Source of the DNA: Nissolia schottii
Lineage: Eukaryota > Streptophyta > Magnoliopsida > Fabales > Fabaceae
Direction: 5' to 3'
Assembly: GCA_003254905.1 (NCBI GenBank)
Contig: QANU01033585.1
Coordinates: forward strand, 1-64,000
Length of the DNA stretch: 64,000 nucleotides
Shown here: one piece after another, positions 1-12,930 of the stretch
Numbering within the stretch: the stretch's first letter is position 1
How the letters are laid out: the number at the start of each line of letters is the position of its first letter
Notes under the pieces: model-generated
Database searches by the model: none
What the model saw: only the letters and a program-made list of their open reading frames with translations
What the model was told of the DNA's origin: nothing
Position numbers and translations under genes: made by a program

Positions 1-160
1 AATTATTCTTTATTGTTTCCTCCAAGTTTTTTTTTGTGATTTACCATTTTTGACTTGTATGATCAATATTAGATAGATTTGTAGTATAATTCATAATATA
101 TTTTATTTATTTTATGTTATTTTGATTTTAAATAAAATATAAGTAATTTGTAGTATAATT

Positions 161-1411
161 TGTAACACCCTAGCTAGCTAGTCCACGCTTTAAGTTGCAA
201 ACCTACCGACTAGGTTGTTATCTCTTTTGGTTGGGATAATACTTAGTCCCGCTTATGAGTTTAAAAATACAGTTACCCAGAAATATTGACCAAATTTTAA
301 CTTTTCTTTATACATATCATAGTATAAAATATGAGCCTGGTTCTCGACAGAACATATATTGTGAGTGGTAACGTAGCATACTTAGCCAATATGAATTAGA
401 CATACTCAACATTCATAGCAACCCAAGGTCCATGCCATATATTCACAAGTAGTTACACAATCATATTCAAGAACATCACTTAGCAATTAAAATCTAAAAT
501 ATTCTAACACAATCATAGCACAGTCATCACCATACATCCTAAATCACATAGACAGTGATTATGTCAGTTTACCCACTTGAAGACTAGATTTGCCACAAGT
601 CTGCAGAAACTCCGAGAGTCTGAAGCTTATTCTCTTTGTCACCGGGAGAATTCTTCAAGGTTAGAGATGGAGATTCTTGCCTAAGGGGATAAATAATGGT
701 TTCTAGAGAGAAGATTATGGAGAATTTAGGGTTTGGATTGACAGAAAACTATCGTATCTGCAATTTGGCGAAATAACGGTGGAGTGTATAAACCGACAGA
801 GTTTCCCCTAAGCTCCCATGTCTTCTTCAATTTAAAGAGGTCTTAGCCCTATTTATAGGCCACAAGGCCAGTTAGCTTCTCCAAGAAGCCAAGGGAAAAA
901 TTGTAACTTCCTTGGTTATGTGACATCATCCATTACATCACCATGGTGATTTGCCTAGCCTAGTCATAACCTTTGAATTTTTGACCAAGTTAGTTGGCCT
1001 TATATTGGAGGTGCTTTTCTTTCTTCCTTGGCTGAATTCTTGGCCCAAAATTTTCAAGGCCAAACACTGATTAATTTTGATCGTGTTTGGTCGTTAACTG
1101 TCCCGGTACTTCGTGTACGATTATTCGAAAAATATTATGATCACATCCTTGTGATCTACTAATTTTCTAAGGAATAATTTGAATTAATCTAAGGTATTTG
1201 TGAACTTTTAATCGTGACCTTATATTTTACGGTACCTTAGATACACCGTTGCACTTGGAGGACAAAAATGATTCGTTTGAGTGTCTGCAGAATTTTCCGA
1301 AACTGAGCAAAATTTCTTCTACAAACCTCTTAACCCCTAATCTCATGCAAAACTTATTTCCCCTATTTAATTTTTAGAAATCTTTACTAAGGGAAAAAAC
1401 GGGATGTTACA
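161..1411 (-). mobile_element. Solo LTR of a TGTAACATCCCG-type LTR family
   Basis: The segment is bounded by TGTAACACCC on the left and GGGATGTTACA on the right, so its ends form a short inverted repeat of LTR type. The five bases TAATT stand immediately before (156-160) and immediately after (1412-1416), a perfect target-site duplication. Read on the - strand it starts TGTAACATCCCG and carries a TATA-like CCTATAAATAGG near 860, as an LTR promoter would. No coding sequence is inside. Two related, longer copies occur at 33387 (+) and ending at 49324 (-), with recognisable homology in the first 350 bases. I infer a solo LTR left by recombination between two LTRs; superfamily (probably gypsy) is not shown by the sequence. 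Confidence 0.75.
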
Positions 1412-1416
1412 TAATT

Positions 1417-2690
1417 CATGATATATTTTATTTATTTTATGTTATTTTGATTTTAAATAAAACATAAGCAATTTTAAATATTAAGGAAATGACACGTAAG
1501 TACAACTTATTATGACCAAGAAACGTCACCATTAAATTTAATTTAACAATATGGTAATAATTTATTTTTAAGTTATTAGTAATGATGAGTAAGGATAAGG
1601 ATATTATAAATTATTTGTGTTATTTTATTTTATTTATTTATTACATTTGATTTACCCATTGAATTAATGATTCACTTGTTGAACCCGGGAGTCGGCGGAG
1701 TGACCAACTCGACCACCGCTAGATTTTATCAACTATGGTTCCGTTAATCCACGGTCACTTTCCATCTATGTTGCCATAAGTCAAGTCTGGCTAGCCTGGT
1801 CGGCGCACTACACGTAAAGGAAGGGAAAAAAAAGAAGACTAAGTCAATATTTTATTAACTATTTTTTTATAATAATATTTAATTAACTTAAGTGGGATAT
1901 ATTACATAATGCTAACGCTAACTTATTTGCAAGATGAACATGANAGGTCAGTGACACGTTTAATCCAATCATTACTCCATCTGCTTACTCTCATGTTACT
2001 CTCAGCATATTCCACTTGTTGTCCTGTGTTTCTCTCCTCCTCACTCTCTCACGATGATTAAGTTACTTATCAAGCCAACAATTAACGGCTTAAGATGACA
2101 ACAAAGACTAAAACTTTACAAAAAAAATATTATATGAGTGACGATTTTTAGCCAAAACAAAATTATAAAATGTAAAACATAAAATTAAAAATTTATGAGA
2201 GATTAAAAATATATTTAACCCATAATAATAATATATAATATATCTATATTTATTATCAATAACTATTAATAAAGAGAATTTTAAAGGTAACTACCTTTTG
2301 ATTTCTATTCACTAACCCATCATTTCTTAACCCACATTAACATTTTTTTTTAAACTGCTGCTACGCTACTCGTATACACACACTTCGGACGCGCAACCCT
2401 AACTAATTATTATTATAAAAAGAGGGTAGGAAAAAAATTGCTTTTTGTTCTCTAATTTTTATTTTCTTAATTGTCATTTGTTTTATATTTTATACACTTG
2501 CATATTAACAATACAAACATACATCTTATTATCCATTAACTACTATCCATTACTCACCAGTCACTTTCTATCTACTATTCACTCACTCAGAGCCACTTTC
2601 TTTCTCTCACTATTCACAATTATTCTATTCACCCTTTTTTCCATGTTTTTTTACTTGTTCGGCAAAATAAAAATAATAATAATAATAAAA
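1417..2690. other. Intergenic, AT-rich, no gene seen
   Basis: No coding signal is seen. The sequence is AT-rich with one more GC-rich patch near 1680-1820 and one ambiguous base at 1944. The small open frame near 2445-2744 is low-complexity T-rich sequence and is not supported as a gene. Confidence 0.5.
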
Positions 2691-2921
2691 GTTAAATATG
2701 TTTTTAATCCTTATAAAATTAAAATTTTTGTGTTTGGTTATTAAAAAGAATTTCATAAAAATTAGTCCCTAATTTTTTTTAAGTTTTATTCCCTACAGAA
2801 ATAACCACGTTAACACTTAACGTCTATTTCTAACAAAGCATTGAGATAACTAAAACCTATCAAAAATTTTTTAAACACAAAACATAATTTTTATTTTACA
2901 TACACTAAAAACATATTTAAC
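2691..2921. mobile_element. Foldback MITE, copy 1
   Basis: The left end (GTTAAATATGTTTTTAATCC) and the right end (ACTAAAAACATATTTAAC) are inverted repeats of each other, and the interior carries the inverted pair AATTAAAATTTTTGTGTTTGG / AAACACAAAACATAATTTTTA. There is no coding capacity. A second member of the same family lies at 55145-55432. This is a non-autonomous element sitting a few hundred bases upstream of the kinase gene leader. Confidence 0.6.
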
Positions 2922-2999
2922 ACCAACATCAATAATAATAATAATAATAATAATAAAAATAATTAAAAAAAAAAAAACACGACCCACCAGGGCACACTC

Positions 3000-3823
3000 A
3001 ACTACCCATAATTCCGATTCCAATTCAGAGCGAGAGTCAAGAGCTTGTTTTGCAATTTCCCACCCCCTTCAACCTACGCGCCTCTCTCTGCTTATCCTGC
3101 GCATCCTTCACCGGTTTGGCAACCAAGATCTTTGACTTCAACCACTCCTTCACGCCCCTTGGTCCTCACCGCACTGAATTTTCGGCTGCGTATTTTTTTG
3201 CTTTCTGATTTCAGGTACTCATCAATCTTTCACTCTTCAATGCCAGTTGCTTTTTTTCTTTCTTTCGTTTAACATGTATTTATATATTTGGCGAAAATTC
3301 GCTGCTATTTTCATTTGCGTAATCGAATTTTTGTTTTTTAATGGACGAGCATTTTGCCAAAAAAAAAAAAAAAAAAAAAAAACCCTTAACCTCGGTCGGT
3401 AATAATTGTGGTTCGGTTCTGCTTTGGACTGATCTATGACTAGGCTTGGGTTGTAGTGGCAATTTCGCTCTGATTGGCTTGAACTGGTTCGATTCAATTT
3501 CATTTTAGCTTCACTTGATTGGGATTTGCTTACCGACGTGTTAATGTGTTTTTCATAGCGGAAATGCTGATGTTAAGCTGCGAAACTCTTATGCCTCGCT
3601 TTTATCGCGTTAGTTGTGAGATTATGCAAACATTTTAGAATGAAATGAAGGGCGCACACGCAAATGCACTATTTCCTTCTTTATCTCTTTTTGAATTGTT
3701 GAAAGTTGCAATGGAAATGATATATTTGCTTAAAACATATTTAGATTTTATGTTCGAGCTTGAATGCGAGCTATTATTTGTATGATCTGATGGGCTTATG
3801 AATCATATCAGCAGAAGAGAATC
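3000..3823 (+). promoter_or_regulatory. 5' leader and leader intron of the PTI1-like gene
   Basis: A pyrimidine-rich, moderately GC-rich stretch at about 3000-3214 looks like a 5' UTR exon ending in TCAG just before a GTACTC donor at 3215. The next good acceptor is the GCAG ending at 3814, nine bases before the chosen ATG at 3824. An intron of about 600 bases inside the 5' UTR is therefore likely. It contains a 20-base-plus poly-A run at about 3360. The transcription start is not defined by the sequence; cDNA would settle the leader structure. Confidence 0.5.
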
Positions 3824-6800
3824 ATGAGTTGCTTCTGTTGTGAAGAGGATGATTACCACAAGGCTGCTGAAAGTGGAGGACCATACGTTGTGAAAAATTC
3901 AACAGGTAACTTGGCTCATATTAGCTAGAGGAGTGCATCAGTGATGATGTATGTATATAGGTTGCAACTCTAAAGCATTTGTGCATTTAGGGTGATATTG
4001 TTATGATTCCATCTAAATTGTGGATTGAATTGGTAGTATTTGGTTCAGATGCTGTATAGTGATAATCGTGTTAGTTTTTTGATGTTATGTTACCTGGAAT
4101 TGAACTTGATGAAGTTATTGTGATAAATTCTATTGTGCAGGGAATGATGGAAATCATCATGCCTCCGAAACTGCAAAGCAGGGTGCTCAGACTGTTAAAG
4201 TTCAGCCCATTGAAGTTCCTGCTATACCGGCGGATGAGATAAAAGAAGTTACAGATAACTTCGGGCAAGATTCTCTGATTGGAGAGGGATCCTATGGAAG
4301 AGTTTATTATGGAATTCTTAAAAGTGGACAGGCTGCAGCAATCAAGAAGTTAGATGCCAGTAAACAGCCTGATGAGGAATTTTTAGCCCAGGTATGTATG
4401 AACCTTTTCTTACTAAATCTTGGAAGGTCATTGAATTTGTTCTAATCCCATGAGCCACATGATTTTTTAATTTTCAGGTTTCAATGGTATCTAGACTGAA
4501 GCATGACAATTTTGTTCAGTTGCTTGGTTATTGTGTTGATGGAGGTTCCCGTGTCCTTGCGTACGAGTTTGCATCAAATGGTTCTCTTCATGATATTTTA
4601 CATGGTATATGGTTTTTTGCCTTTCCATTGGTTGAATTAGAAAACTGTTGACATCTACAAACAGTAGTTGAATTCTCTTTCTATGTAAGAGAATTAGAAG
4701 AATATGGATTTGAAGTTTTAGGATTACTTTTTCTTTTCAGTGCTTTGATGGGCTACATCTCTACTTGAGTGATGTATTAGTTTAGTTTGCATTTTTATTA
4801 TTATATTAATGTTCTTATCATTGTCATTTTACATTCAGGTAGAAAAGGTGTAAAAGGAGCACAGCCTGGCCCAGTTTTGACATGGGCACAGAGAGTAAAA
4901 ATTGCTGTAGGAGCTGCAAGAGGGCTTGAATACTTGCATGAGAAGGCTGATCCCCACATTATCCACAGGGACATTAAGTCAAGCAATGTTCTAATCTTTG
5001 ACGATGATATTGCTAAAATTGCAGATTTTGATTTGTCAAATCAAGCTCCTGACATGGCTGCACGTCTTCATTCCACTCGTGTCCTTGGAACGTTTGGTTA
5101 TCATGCACCAGAGTAAGATATGAATATTATTTTTTCAAGTTTCATATCGGATCGCATTTCCATTTTAATCCTTATTGGGTATGGACCTCTTAAATTTTTT
5201 TATAGATGCTGAAGAATTACTGGAAAAGCCAAAGAAAATTTCCTAGTTGACTAGACAAGTTTATGAATTCCCATACTTTCTTTTGATTTTTATTTTTTCT
5301 CAATCTAATATAACTTAATATCACTTTGGAAAATAAAATTGTCTTTTTTATATTGGTGTTTCTGGTTGCAAAGGAATGCTAAAATTTTTAATAATTCCTT
5401 TTCGACTGTTGATATTATTTGGGATATCATTGTTAAACTCTGAAAATTGTAGGTCATAAATTGTCTTCTCCTGCTGGAGAATTCTGATATAAAAAGTAAT
5501 ACAATCTGATTTTCAGCCCTAAAAGTTAACTAATCTGCTATACATGCTATCCTACTGATAATAATATAATTTCAGCTGTACAATCATGCAGATTCTGCTA
5601 ATAATGACCAGATGTTTTGCCAATCAATTCCATTGACAATCGTTACTTTTTTGGCATGTCTTTGGTGATTTGCGCACAGTTTGCTTAATGTTGTACCTTT
5701 TTACCTGATATGCAAGTGATTGGTTTATCCTTCTAGGACTTGGTGGTGGTTGGTCTTTTTTTTTTGGGGTATCTTTGTGAGGATGTCTCATCCTTTTTTG
5801 TACTTTGTTCTTCCCTTCTAATAAAATTTCTTTTTCTGAATAGTGTCTTATCTTCAACTGCTAAATGGTGATTTGTCTATGTTTTGGATGCAGATATGCA
5901 ATGACTGGACAATTGAATGCTAAAAGTGATGTATACAGTTTTGGTGTTGTCCTTCTGGAACTTTTGACTGGAAGGAAGCCCGTTGATCATACACTACCAC
6001 GTGGACAGCAGAGTCTGGTTACATGGGTACTAATTTACACTATTTCTTCACAAGCATACCGCTTCCACCATCCACCCCAGTTTTTAGACTAGGTAGCTGA
6101 TCACAGCAATTGATGTGTTTTTCAGGCTACACCAAAGCTCAGTGAGGATAAGGTCAGGCAGTGTGTTGATACGAGACTTGGAGGAGAATACCCACCCAAA
6201 GCTGTTGCTAAGGTGTTTGCTCTTTCTAGTATATGTTTCTTCCTATTTTTATTTTACGGTGCAACCACCTTGCTAAGGTGGTGTTACTGTTTGTGGAAGT
6301 GTTTTATTATATTTATTTGAGATATATGCTTATGAATGGAAAAATTATGCAAAAGCAGCTTACTTGAGGTTGCTACATAATTCGTATATTTTGTTTAGTA
6401 AATGCTATGCATGAGACCAAACTTTGAATCCAATACTTTTCTAATTTCTGTCATTTCATTCAGGGGGAAATTTGCTGAATATATTATTTAGTTGAACTAT
6501 AGGGAGCCTTTGTCTTTCTCGTATAGTTTATATCGAGATTATCAGTGGTATTAATTGCATTTGAAGAAAATATAGGATAAAGTACACTCTTTTTTTTGTT
6601 TTTTGTGTGGGAACCATTATAGGAACAACTGGCACGCCAGAACAACTGCCCTTAAACTATTTACCTAATTAAGAACAACATTGATGTCTAACAGCATGAA
6701 GCATGATCAATTGCAGATGGCTGCTGTTGCTGCTCTGTGTGTGCAATATGAAGCCGATTTTAGGCCAAACATGAGCATTGTGGTGAAAGCTCTTCAACCT

Positions 6801-6845
6801 TTGTTGACTGCACGATCTGGGCCTGCGGGTGAAACACCAAACTGA
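3824..6845 (+). CDS. PTI1: PTI1-like serine/threonine (tyrosine-like) protein kinase
   Basis: Receptor-like cytoplasmic kinase without a membrane segment; family members act downstream of surface receptors and AGC kinases (OXI1 type) in defence and ROS signalling. Coding exons are 3824-3905, 4141-4391, 4478-4604, 4839-5112, 5894-6026, 6126-6212 and 6717-6845; all junctions are GT-AG and phases agree, giving 360 aa, the usual length. The N-terminus [10 protein letters not shown] is cysteine-rich and typical for membrane association by acylation. Visible motifs are the glycine loop [11 protein letters not shown], the ATP lysine in AAIKKL, the catalytic loop HRDIKSSNV, and HAPEYAMTGQL of the activation segment. 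The metal-binding DFG is DFD (DFDLSNQ), which is normal for this family. The 3' end is [15 protein letters not shown] before TGA. Confidence in the family is very high; which paralogue it is cannot be told. Confidence 0.95.
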
Positions 6846-7354
6846 TTTCTGTCTGTATCTCTCTCTATGTCTGTGAGTGTATGTTCACAAGTGTGCATGC
6901 AAAATATAAGAGACTGCTTCAGAAGCTGGTAGTAAATTGCTCGGACATGGCTTTATATTCCATTGTTTACACTACATTCATTTTGTTCATAATCCATGTG
7001 GTTCTTTGAGGTTTTATTGCTTCTTCTATTTTTTTTTTTAAATGTTTGCTTTTACTTGTATTCCTCCTCCGTTCCCGTTATTTCAATCCCTCACTGCTTA
7101 GACTATTTCATCTTGAAAGTGTTGGGAAAACCTGCAAAACAGAAATGAGTATACTCAGCAAAGAGTTTGTCATTGGACTATTTCTTTATTGGAAACAGTT
7201 ATAATGACAAAGGGCTGGTCTTGCTAGATTATTTTATTTTTTATTAAAATGTTTATCAGGATGAGAGTTGTTTAATTTCTCATAATTTCAATGGCAGTGT
7301 ATATGAAATGAAAAAAAATAAAGAAATTACTGTGTAACTTTCATTGTTTGATAA
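6846..7354. other. 3' flank of the kinase gene
   Basis: This should hold the 3' UTR of the kinase gene, which is T-rich after about 6960. No other gene or repeat is recognised. Confidence 0.4.
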
Positions 7355-8040
7355 TCAAAAGCAACGACTTAGATACAACAGCAAAATTGGCACTGGAGCA
7401 CAAGATCTTTCATGACAACATTCATTCAAGTATGTTTTGCAGGTTCTGATAGATCCACTGTCTGTGCCTGGAATCACGAGATTATCCACGTAAACCAAGA
7501 CATAAACTTTCACATTTTTATGTTGTAGAATAATGAGTGAATGATTGGAGGAGGATTGTGCAAATCCACAGCGTTTCAAAGCACCAGCCAATTTGGAAAA
7601 CTTAACATTCGGGCTTGTTTCAATTCATACAATGACTTGTTTGAATCTACATACTTGAGGTTTAAGATCCAAATCCTGGAAGGAGTTTCATATTCACCTC
7701 TCCTTCAAGATTCCCATGCAAGAACACATTATGAAATGAACATCTATTTGATGGAGTTTCCAATTTAACAAGAAATGCGCAGAGAGAGTCGCCATCTTTG
7801 CAATTAGGGAAAGGGTTTCATTGTAGTCAACTCTTTCCAGTTGATTGTTTCCCAGTATGACCCTTTCCACTCGCACTCGATAGCTTTCTTTTCGGGTGAT
7901 TCCAAAGTCCAGGTCCCATTATTTTCCAGTACTTGAATTTCAGTAAGCATGTCTTGTTGCCATCGTTCATATCTTTCATGGTCTCAGCAAAAGACAGTTT
8001 GGTTCCTAAAATAACAGTTGCCAAAAAATTTAATGTCGCA
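7355..8040 (-). pseudogene. Ty1/copia reverse transcriptase relic
   Basis: Three neighbouring - strand fragments in different frames read as pieces of the copia RVT_2 domain in the right order. The upstream piece (8024-7827) has the AETMKDMN-like lead; the middle piece (7876-7694) has LERVDYNETLSLIAKMATL and WKLHQIDVHF; the downstream piece (7591-7370) has ALKRCGFAQSSSNHSL and VYVLVYVDNLVIPG, where the normal YVDD is YVDN. Frameshifts and stops separate them, and no LTRs, integrase or RNase H are seen nearby. It is an old fragment between the kinase and the PME cluster and cannot be active. Confidence 0.8.
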
Positions 8041-8299
8041 CAAAGAAATAATCATAATTGACATGGTGTGATATAGGATAGAAGGCACTTGAGGGATGAG
8101 AGGCAGCAAGTGAACTTGGAGAGGGGTCTATTTTGCAGATAGTACTTGTCGCAAAATCATTCAGCCGAGTGGATGACATTTTAGCACGGTGCCCACGACA
8201 CAAGTGCTTCTTGAGCCCTCCCTTACGGTTGTACTAGTCTCAGGAAAAGAAACTTCACTCTCACTGTTTTCAAGATCACCCATGCTGGTTCTATTTTTA

Positions 8300-8770
8300 G
8301 AATTGTGGCTAAGTTTAGACAAAAGACACACTTTTAAGTGTGGCTAAGTTTAGATAAAGGGCACACTTTTAGTGTGACCTTTAGTTTAGACAAAAGGTAA
8401 CACAAGTGTTATCTCAAGCATGGAGATAAGTGTGGCGTTACTTATCTCATAAGGCACACTTTTTACTATTTAATGTCACGCTTTTCTTAAATTTTAGGCT
8501 ATATTTTGATAAGATGTGCTTGTAACAAAAAGATAATAGATTTTTAGACTATTTCCAATAAGTGTGATTGAAAGTAAAAAAAGAATAACATTTAATTAAA
8601 GGTCACACCTTTTGCTATCAAATAGCACATTTTTAAAGGCGACCTTAAAACATATTTGTCTCTGGATGGCCTAAAATTGAAAAGGGTGGCTTCTAATTAA
8701 AGGTGAAACATTTTCCTATCAAATAACACATTTTTAAAAGGCGGTCTTAGAATATATTTGTCTCTCTAAC
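8300..8770. repeat. Short tandem duplications
   Basis: Two copies of a roughly 35-base unit (TGTGGCTAAGTTTAGA followed by CACACTTTT) lie side by side at about 8303-8372. A second pair, about 100 bases apart, starts AATTAAAGGT near 8596 and 8696 and ends TATTTGTCTCT near 8662 and 8765. No coding sequence. The motif style suggests a decayed MITE-like element but no clear terminal inverted repeats are seen. Confidence 0.45.
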
Positions 8771-9175
8771 CGTAGAAGTTTAACTAAACCCATGAGGGAC
8801 CTCTATCGTTGTTAGTAAATGGTAACCCCCCCACCGCGAAAAATCATGCGGCTTTGCAAGATCAGAGGACGTCTGGAAAGAATATTCACGGACTGAAAGA
8901 TGGTCCTGACCTCACCTATTCTCAGCCATCACAATGCAAGTCAACCTTGCCTACCACCAACCTCAAAGCAAAATTTCACCATTCAAATCATAGCTTAACA
9001 TAGCAAACTAGTTTCTATCATAGAATTAATAAACTGCTGCTCAAGAGATAGTAGTGTCCTAATTTATAACCCCTCCAAAAGTTCTGAAATCAGCAACAAT
9101 TCTGAACACTCGTTAATGTTAAAATTGGAAGTCTCGTCTATTCTAAGATTGAACTAAAAAAAAATAAAAATTCAA

Positions 9176-9190
9176 CTACCTATATATGCA
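9176..9190 (+). promoter_or_regulatory. Candidate TATA box of PME gene A
   Basis: CTATATATGCAC lies about 220 bases before the ATG at 9400. A weaker TTATACAAAT is at about 9221. The 8771-9399 stretch holds no gene; the rest of it is taken as promoter and 5' UTR. Core promoter assignment is by position and sequence only. Confidence 0.35.
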
Positions 9191-9399
9191 CAGAAACCTC
9201 AACCCTTGTGGCTCTCTACTTTATACAAATCGACATATTCATCATATCCTCCCGAGCAGGTAACCAATAAAGGGGAGGGAACCTACAGACCATCTTCCCA
9301 AATATCGCTCTACGTCGTCGTTTCGTAGGAGAAATAAACAAAACTAAAACAAACACCTAAAATAAAAAAGAAGAGTCAATTAAAGAAATTCACGAACTA

Positions 9400-12005
9400 A
9401 TGAAAGGAAAAGTACTTGTGTCTAGTGTCTCCCTCATCCTCGTGGTGGGGGTGGCAATAGGCGTCGTTGTCGTCGTCAACAACTCTGGCAAGGGCGCCGA
9501 TCCCGAGGTAGCCGCACACCAAAAGGCAGTGAAGGCCATGTGCCAGGACACCGACGACCCCAAGCTCTGCCACGACACCCTCAGCAGCGTGCAGGCGTCA
9601 TCCTCCTCCGACCCCAAGGCCTACATTGCCGCCGCCGTGGAGGCGAGCGCCACGAGCGTCATACAGGCCCTCAACATGAGCGACAGACTCTCAGTGGAGC
9701 ATGGCAGCAATAACGACAAGAGCCCGGGCCTCAAGATGGCCCTCGACGACTGCAAGGACCTCATGGAATTCGCCTTGGACAGCATCGAGTCGTCGGCGAA
9801 CTTGGTCCGCGACAACAACGTCCAAGCGTTGCACGAGCAATCTCCCGACGTCAGGAACTGGCTGAGCTCCATCATCTCCTACCAGCAGTCGTGCATGGAA
9901 GGCTTCGATGACGGGCAAGACGGTGAGGTTTTATGACGCACAAATGTTTTGAAATTGATTTAAGTGTCCGTATTTGAGTCGTACCCTATAAATCAGTACT
10001 CGCACAAATTCGGCGTTCTTTTTTTATGAAAATGCTGCGTCAAGAAAACCGAAAGGATTAATACACTCATACATATACTATTAATAATACCCAAACTTTA
10101 TTCATACGAGTGCACAAACATTACAAATTTGGAAATGATACTCTCAACTATACTTAATTAAGTGCACAAACATTACAGAGTTAAAACACAATCTTTATGT
10201 ATATAAATATGAGGTGTATGTATGTTGTATAGTTTTTTGTGTACGTGTAGTAGAACTCTCAATATATATAGACAGTGCATAAAATGCAACCAAAGAATGA
10301 ATTTATGGTAGAGTGAAATAATTACGTGAGATTTAGGTGCACTCACACTCAATGTATTTTATATATTATTCATGTAATATGGTCTAATTTTTGTTGTTCA
10401 TGTAACATTGTCCTTCTTTTAATTGAACATCCGTCATCATTAAGGTTCCATTAAACATTAAAATTTTAATGCTATCAATTCTATTGCATGTATATATGGT
10501 TGTTTAAATACTTCAGGCTACTTAATTCATTCAATTTTTTTTATAATTTTTACATCTAAATTCATCAAATTTTGTTATTATTTCATGTTTTATATGATAG
10601 TAATAAACTTTTCATTAGTTAAATAATTAAAAGAGCTAACTTATAAGATGTTTAGAGATTTGCAGACCATTTAAGCTTACGATATACCTATATACAAATA
10701 TTGTCCTGAAAAGTATTAATATCAATTTTTTTTTTGTTTTATTACTATTTATTTTTTTATTGTGTAGTTATAAATTTTTATCAAATACATATTGTTGTGC
10801 TCGTATGTTATATTTTTATAAAATTATTGTATTTACATATAATATCATATTGTACTGATCAACACTCGCACCTGTATCTCTGGAACATAGGTGAGGCTAA
10901 AGTGAAGGAGCAGCTGCACACGCAGAGTTTGGACCAAATGGGGAAGCTCACTGGCATAACGCTTGACATTGTGACTGACTTGTCCAAAATCCTCGAGAGT
11001 TTCGGGTTGAAGCTTGATCTGAAACCTGCCGCTCGCCGCCTCATGGAGGCTGACGAGGTCGACGGCGAAGGGTTCCCGACTTGGTTCTCCGCTGCGGATC
11101 GGAAGCTGTTGGGTAAGATGCACAAAGGCGGCGGGGGTGCACCGCCCAATGCGGTGGTTGCCAAGGACGGGAGCGGTCAATTTAGGACCATCAAGGACGC
11201 TATTAACTCGTACCCTAAGAACTTCAAAGGAAGATACGTTATCTATGTTAAGGCTGGGGTGTATGATGAGTACATCACCATTCCTAAAAAGTCAGCAAAT
11301 ATTCTTATGTATGGTGATGGCCCTACGAGAACCATTGTCACTGGTCGTAAAAACTTCGTTGATGGTGTGAAGACCATGCAAACTGCATCCTTCGGTGAGT
11401 ATCTAATCACGTGCTAAGTTTTTGCGTGTTTATTTTGGTCTAGTTTGAAGGGCAAAGCTAACACCCTAAAATAAAATAGGGTTGTTTTATATACTTAACT
11501 GAGTAGGAAATTTAAATAAAACAAACGTGTGTGTTAATTGAAATAAATCACATATATATATATATATCCAAAATCAATGATCATATTATATGATTTGAGT
11601 AATGTTATGTTGACAACTATTTGAGATAATTTTTAGACAATTACACTAAAAAGTAAATGAGGTCTATTGTGAGTCTCATCATGGTTTTAACTGGAGTCTT
11701 GTTATTTATATTGGTTTACAAATCTCCTTCAATGATTGATGAAGTATGAGTCAACATAATTTTTCATACAAAATGAGTACAAATAGAATAATATTGGAGA
11801 GAACTAATTAACTTATAAACTTACTTATTTTTATGATTGACACTATGTCATTCATATAAATTGACAAGTTAATAAATAAGTTGATGAATTAGGTCCCTAT
11901 TAATTACATTTTTCTTCTGATAAATAAATTTAAATAAAATTATGATTATTTTTCTTTGTTAGAAGTTCGTAGAAAAGATAAATTCTTAAATGATCTCACA
12001 ACAAT

Positions 12006-12039
<34 letters not shown>

Positions 12040-12887
12040 TATTTACTATTCATATTTGATTACATTAGTGTTGTGATTCATCAATATCTTCCTCTTTTAT
12101 TTTATTATTATATTTTTTAGTGTAATAATTAATGTGTTAAATTTTGAATGAAATCAAGTAAAACCTTTGTTACTCCGCATGCATTTTGAAAAGGGTGGTA
12201 TTATTTTGACACTAAGCATAGTGTAAACATTATGCTTTATTTCTCATAAACATCACGGGACATGCACTCATAACATTTGATGTCTATACTATGTTTAGTG
12301 TAAAAAAAAAAAAAGGCATTTTTGTTTTGAAAATTTTAGNNNNNNNNNNNNNNNNNNNNNNNNNNNNNNNNNNNNNNNNNNNNNNNNNNNNNNNNNNNNN
12401 NNNNNNNNNNNNNNNNNNNNNNNNNNNNNNNNNNNNNNNNNNNNNNNNNNNNNNNNNNNNNNNNNNNNNNNNNNNNNNNNNNNNNNNNNNNNNNNNNNNN
12501 NNNNNNNNNNNNNNNNNNNNNNNNNNNNNNNNNNNNNNNNNNNNNNNNNNNNNNNNNNNNNNNNNNNNNNNNNNNNNNNNNNNNNNNNNNNNNNNNNNNN
12601 NNNNNNNNNNNNNNNNNNNNNNNNNNNNNNNNNNNNNNNNNNNNNNNNNNNNNNNNNNNNNNNNNNNNNNNNNNNNNNNNNNNNNNNNNNNNNNNNNNNN
12701 NNNNNNNNNNNNNNNNNNNNNNNNACACTATGTCATTCATATAAATTGACAAGTTAATAAATAAGTTGATGAATTAGGTCCCTATTAATTACATTTTTCT
12801 TCTGATAAATAAATTTAAATAAAATTATGATTATTTTTCTTTGTTAGAAGTTCGTAAAAAAGATAAATTCTTAAATGATCTCACAAC

Positions 12888-12930
<43 letters not shown>

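Noticed and set aside
2445-2744. 99-codon frame upstream of the kinase
   Set aside because: Low-complexity T-rich DNA that runs into a MITE end; no homology seen.
4025-4045. DFD in place of DFG in the kinase (motif lies in the 4839-5112 exon) as a sign of a pseudokinase
   Set aside because: DFDLSNQ is, as I remember it, the usual form in PTI1-type kinases, and Lys, HRD and the second motif parts are intact.
12291-12752. Open frames across the N run on both strands
   Set aside because: They consist almost wholly of unknown residues through the 385-base gap; they are artefacts.
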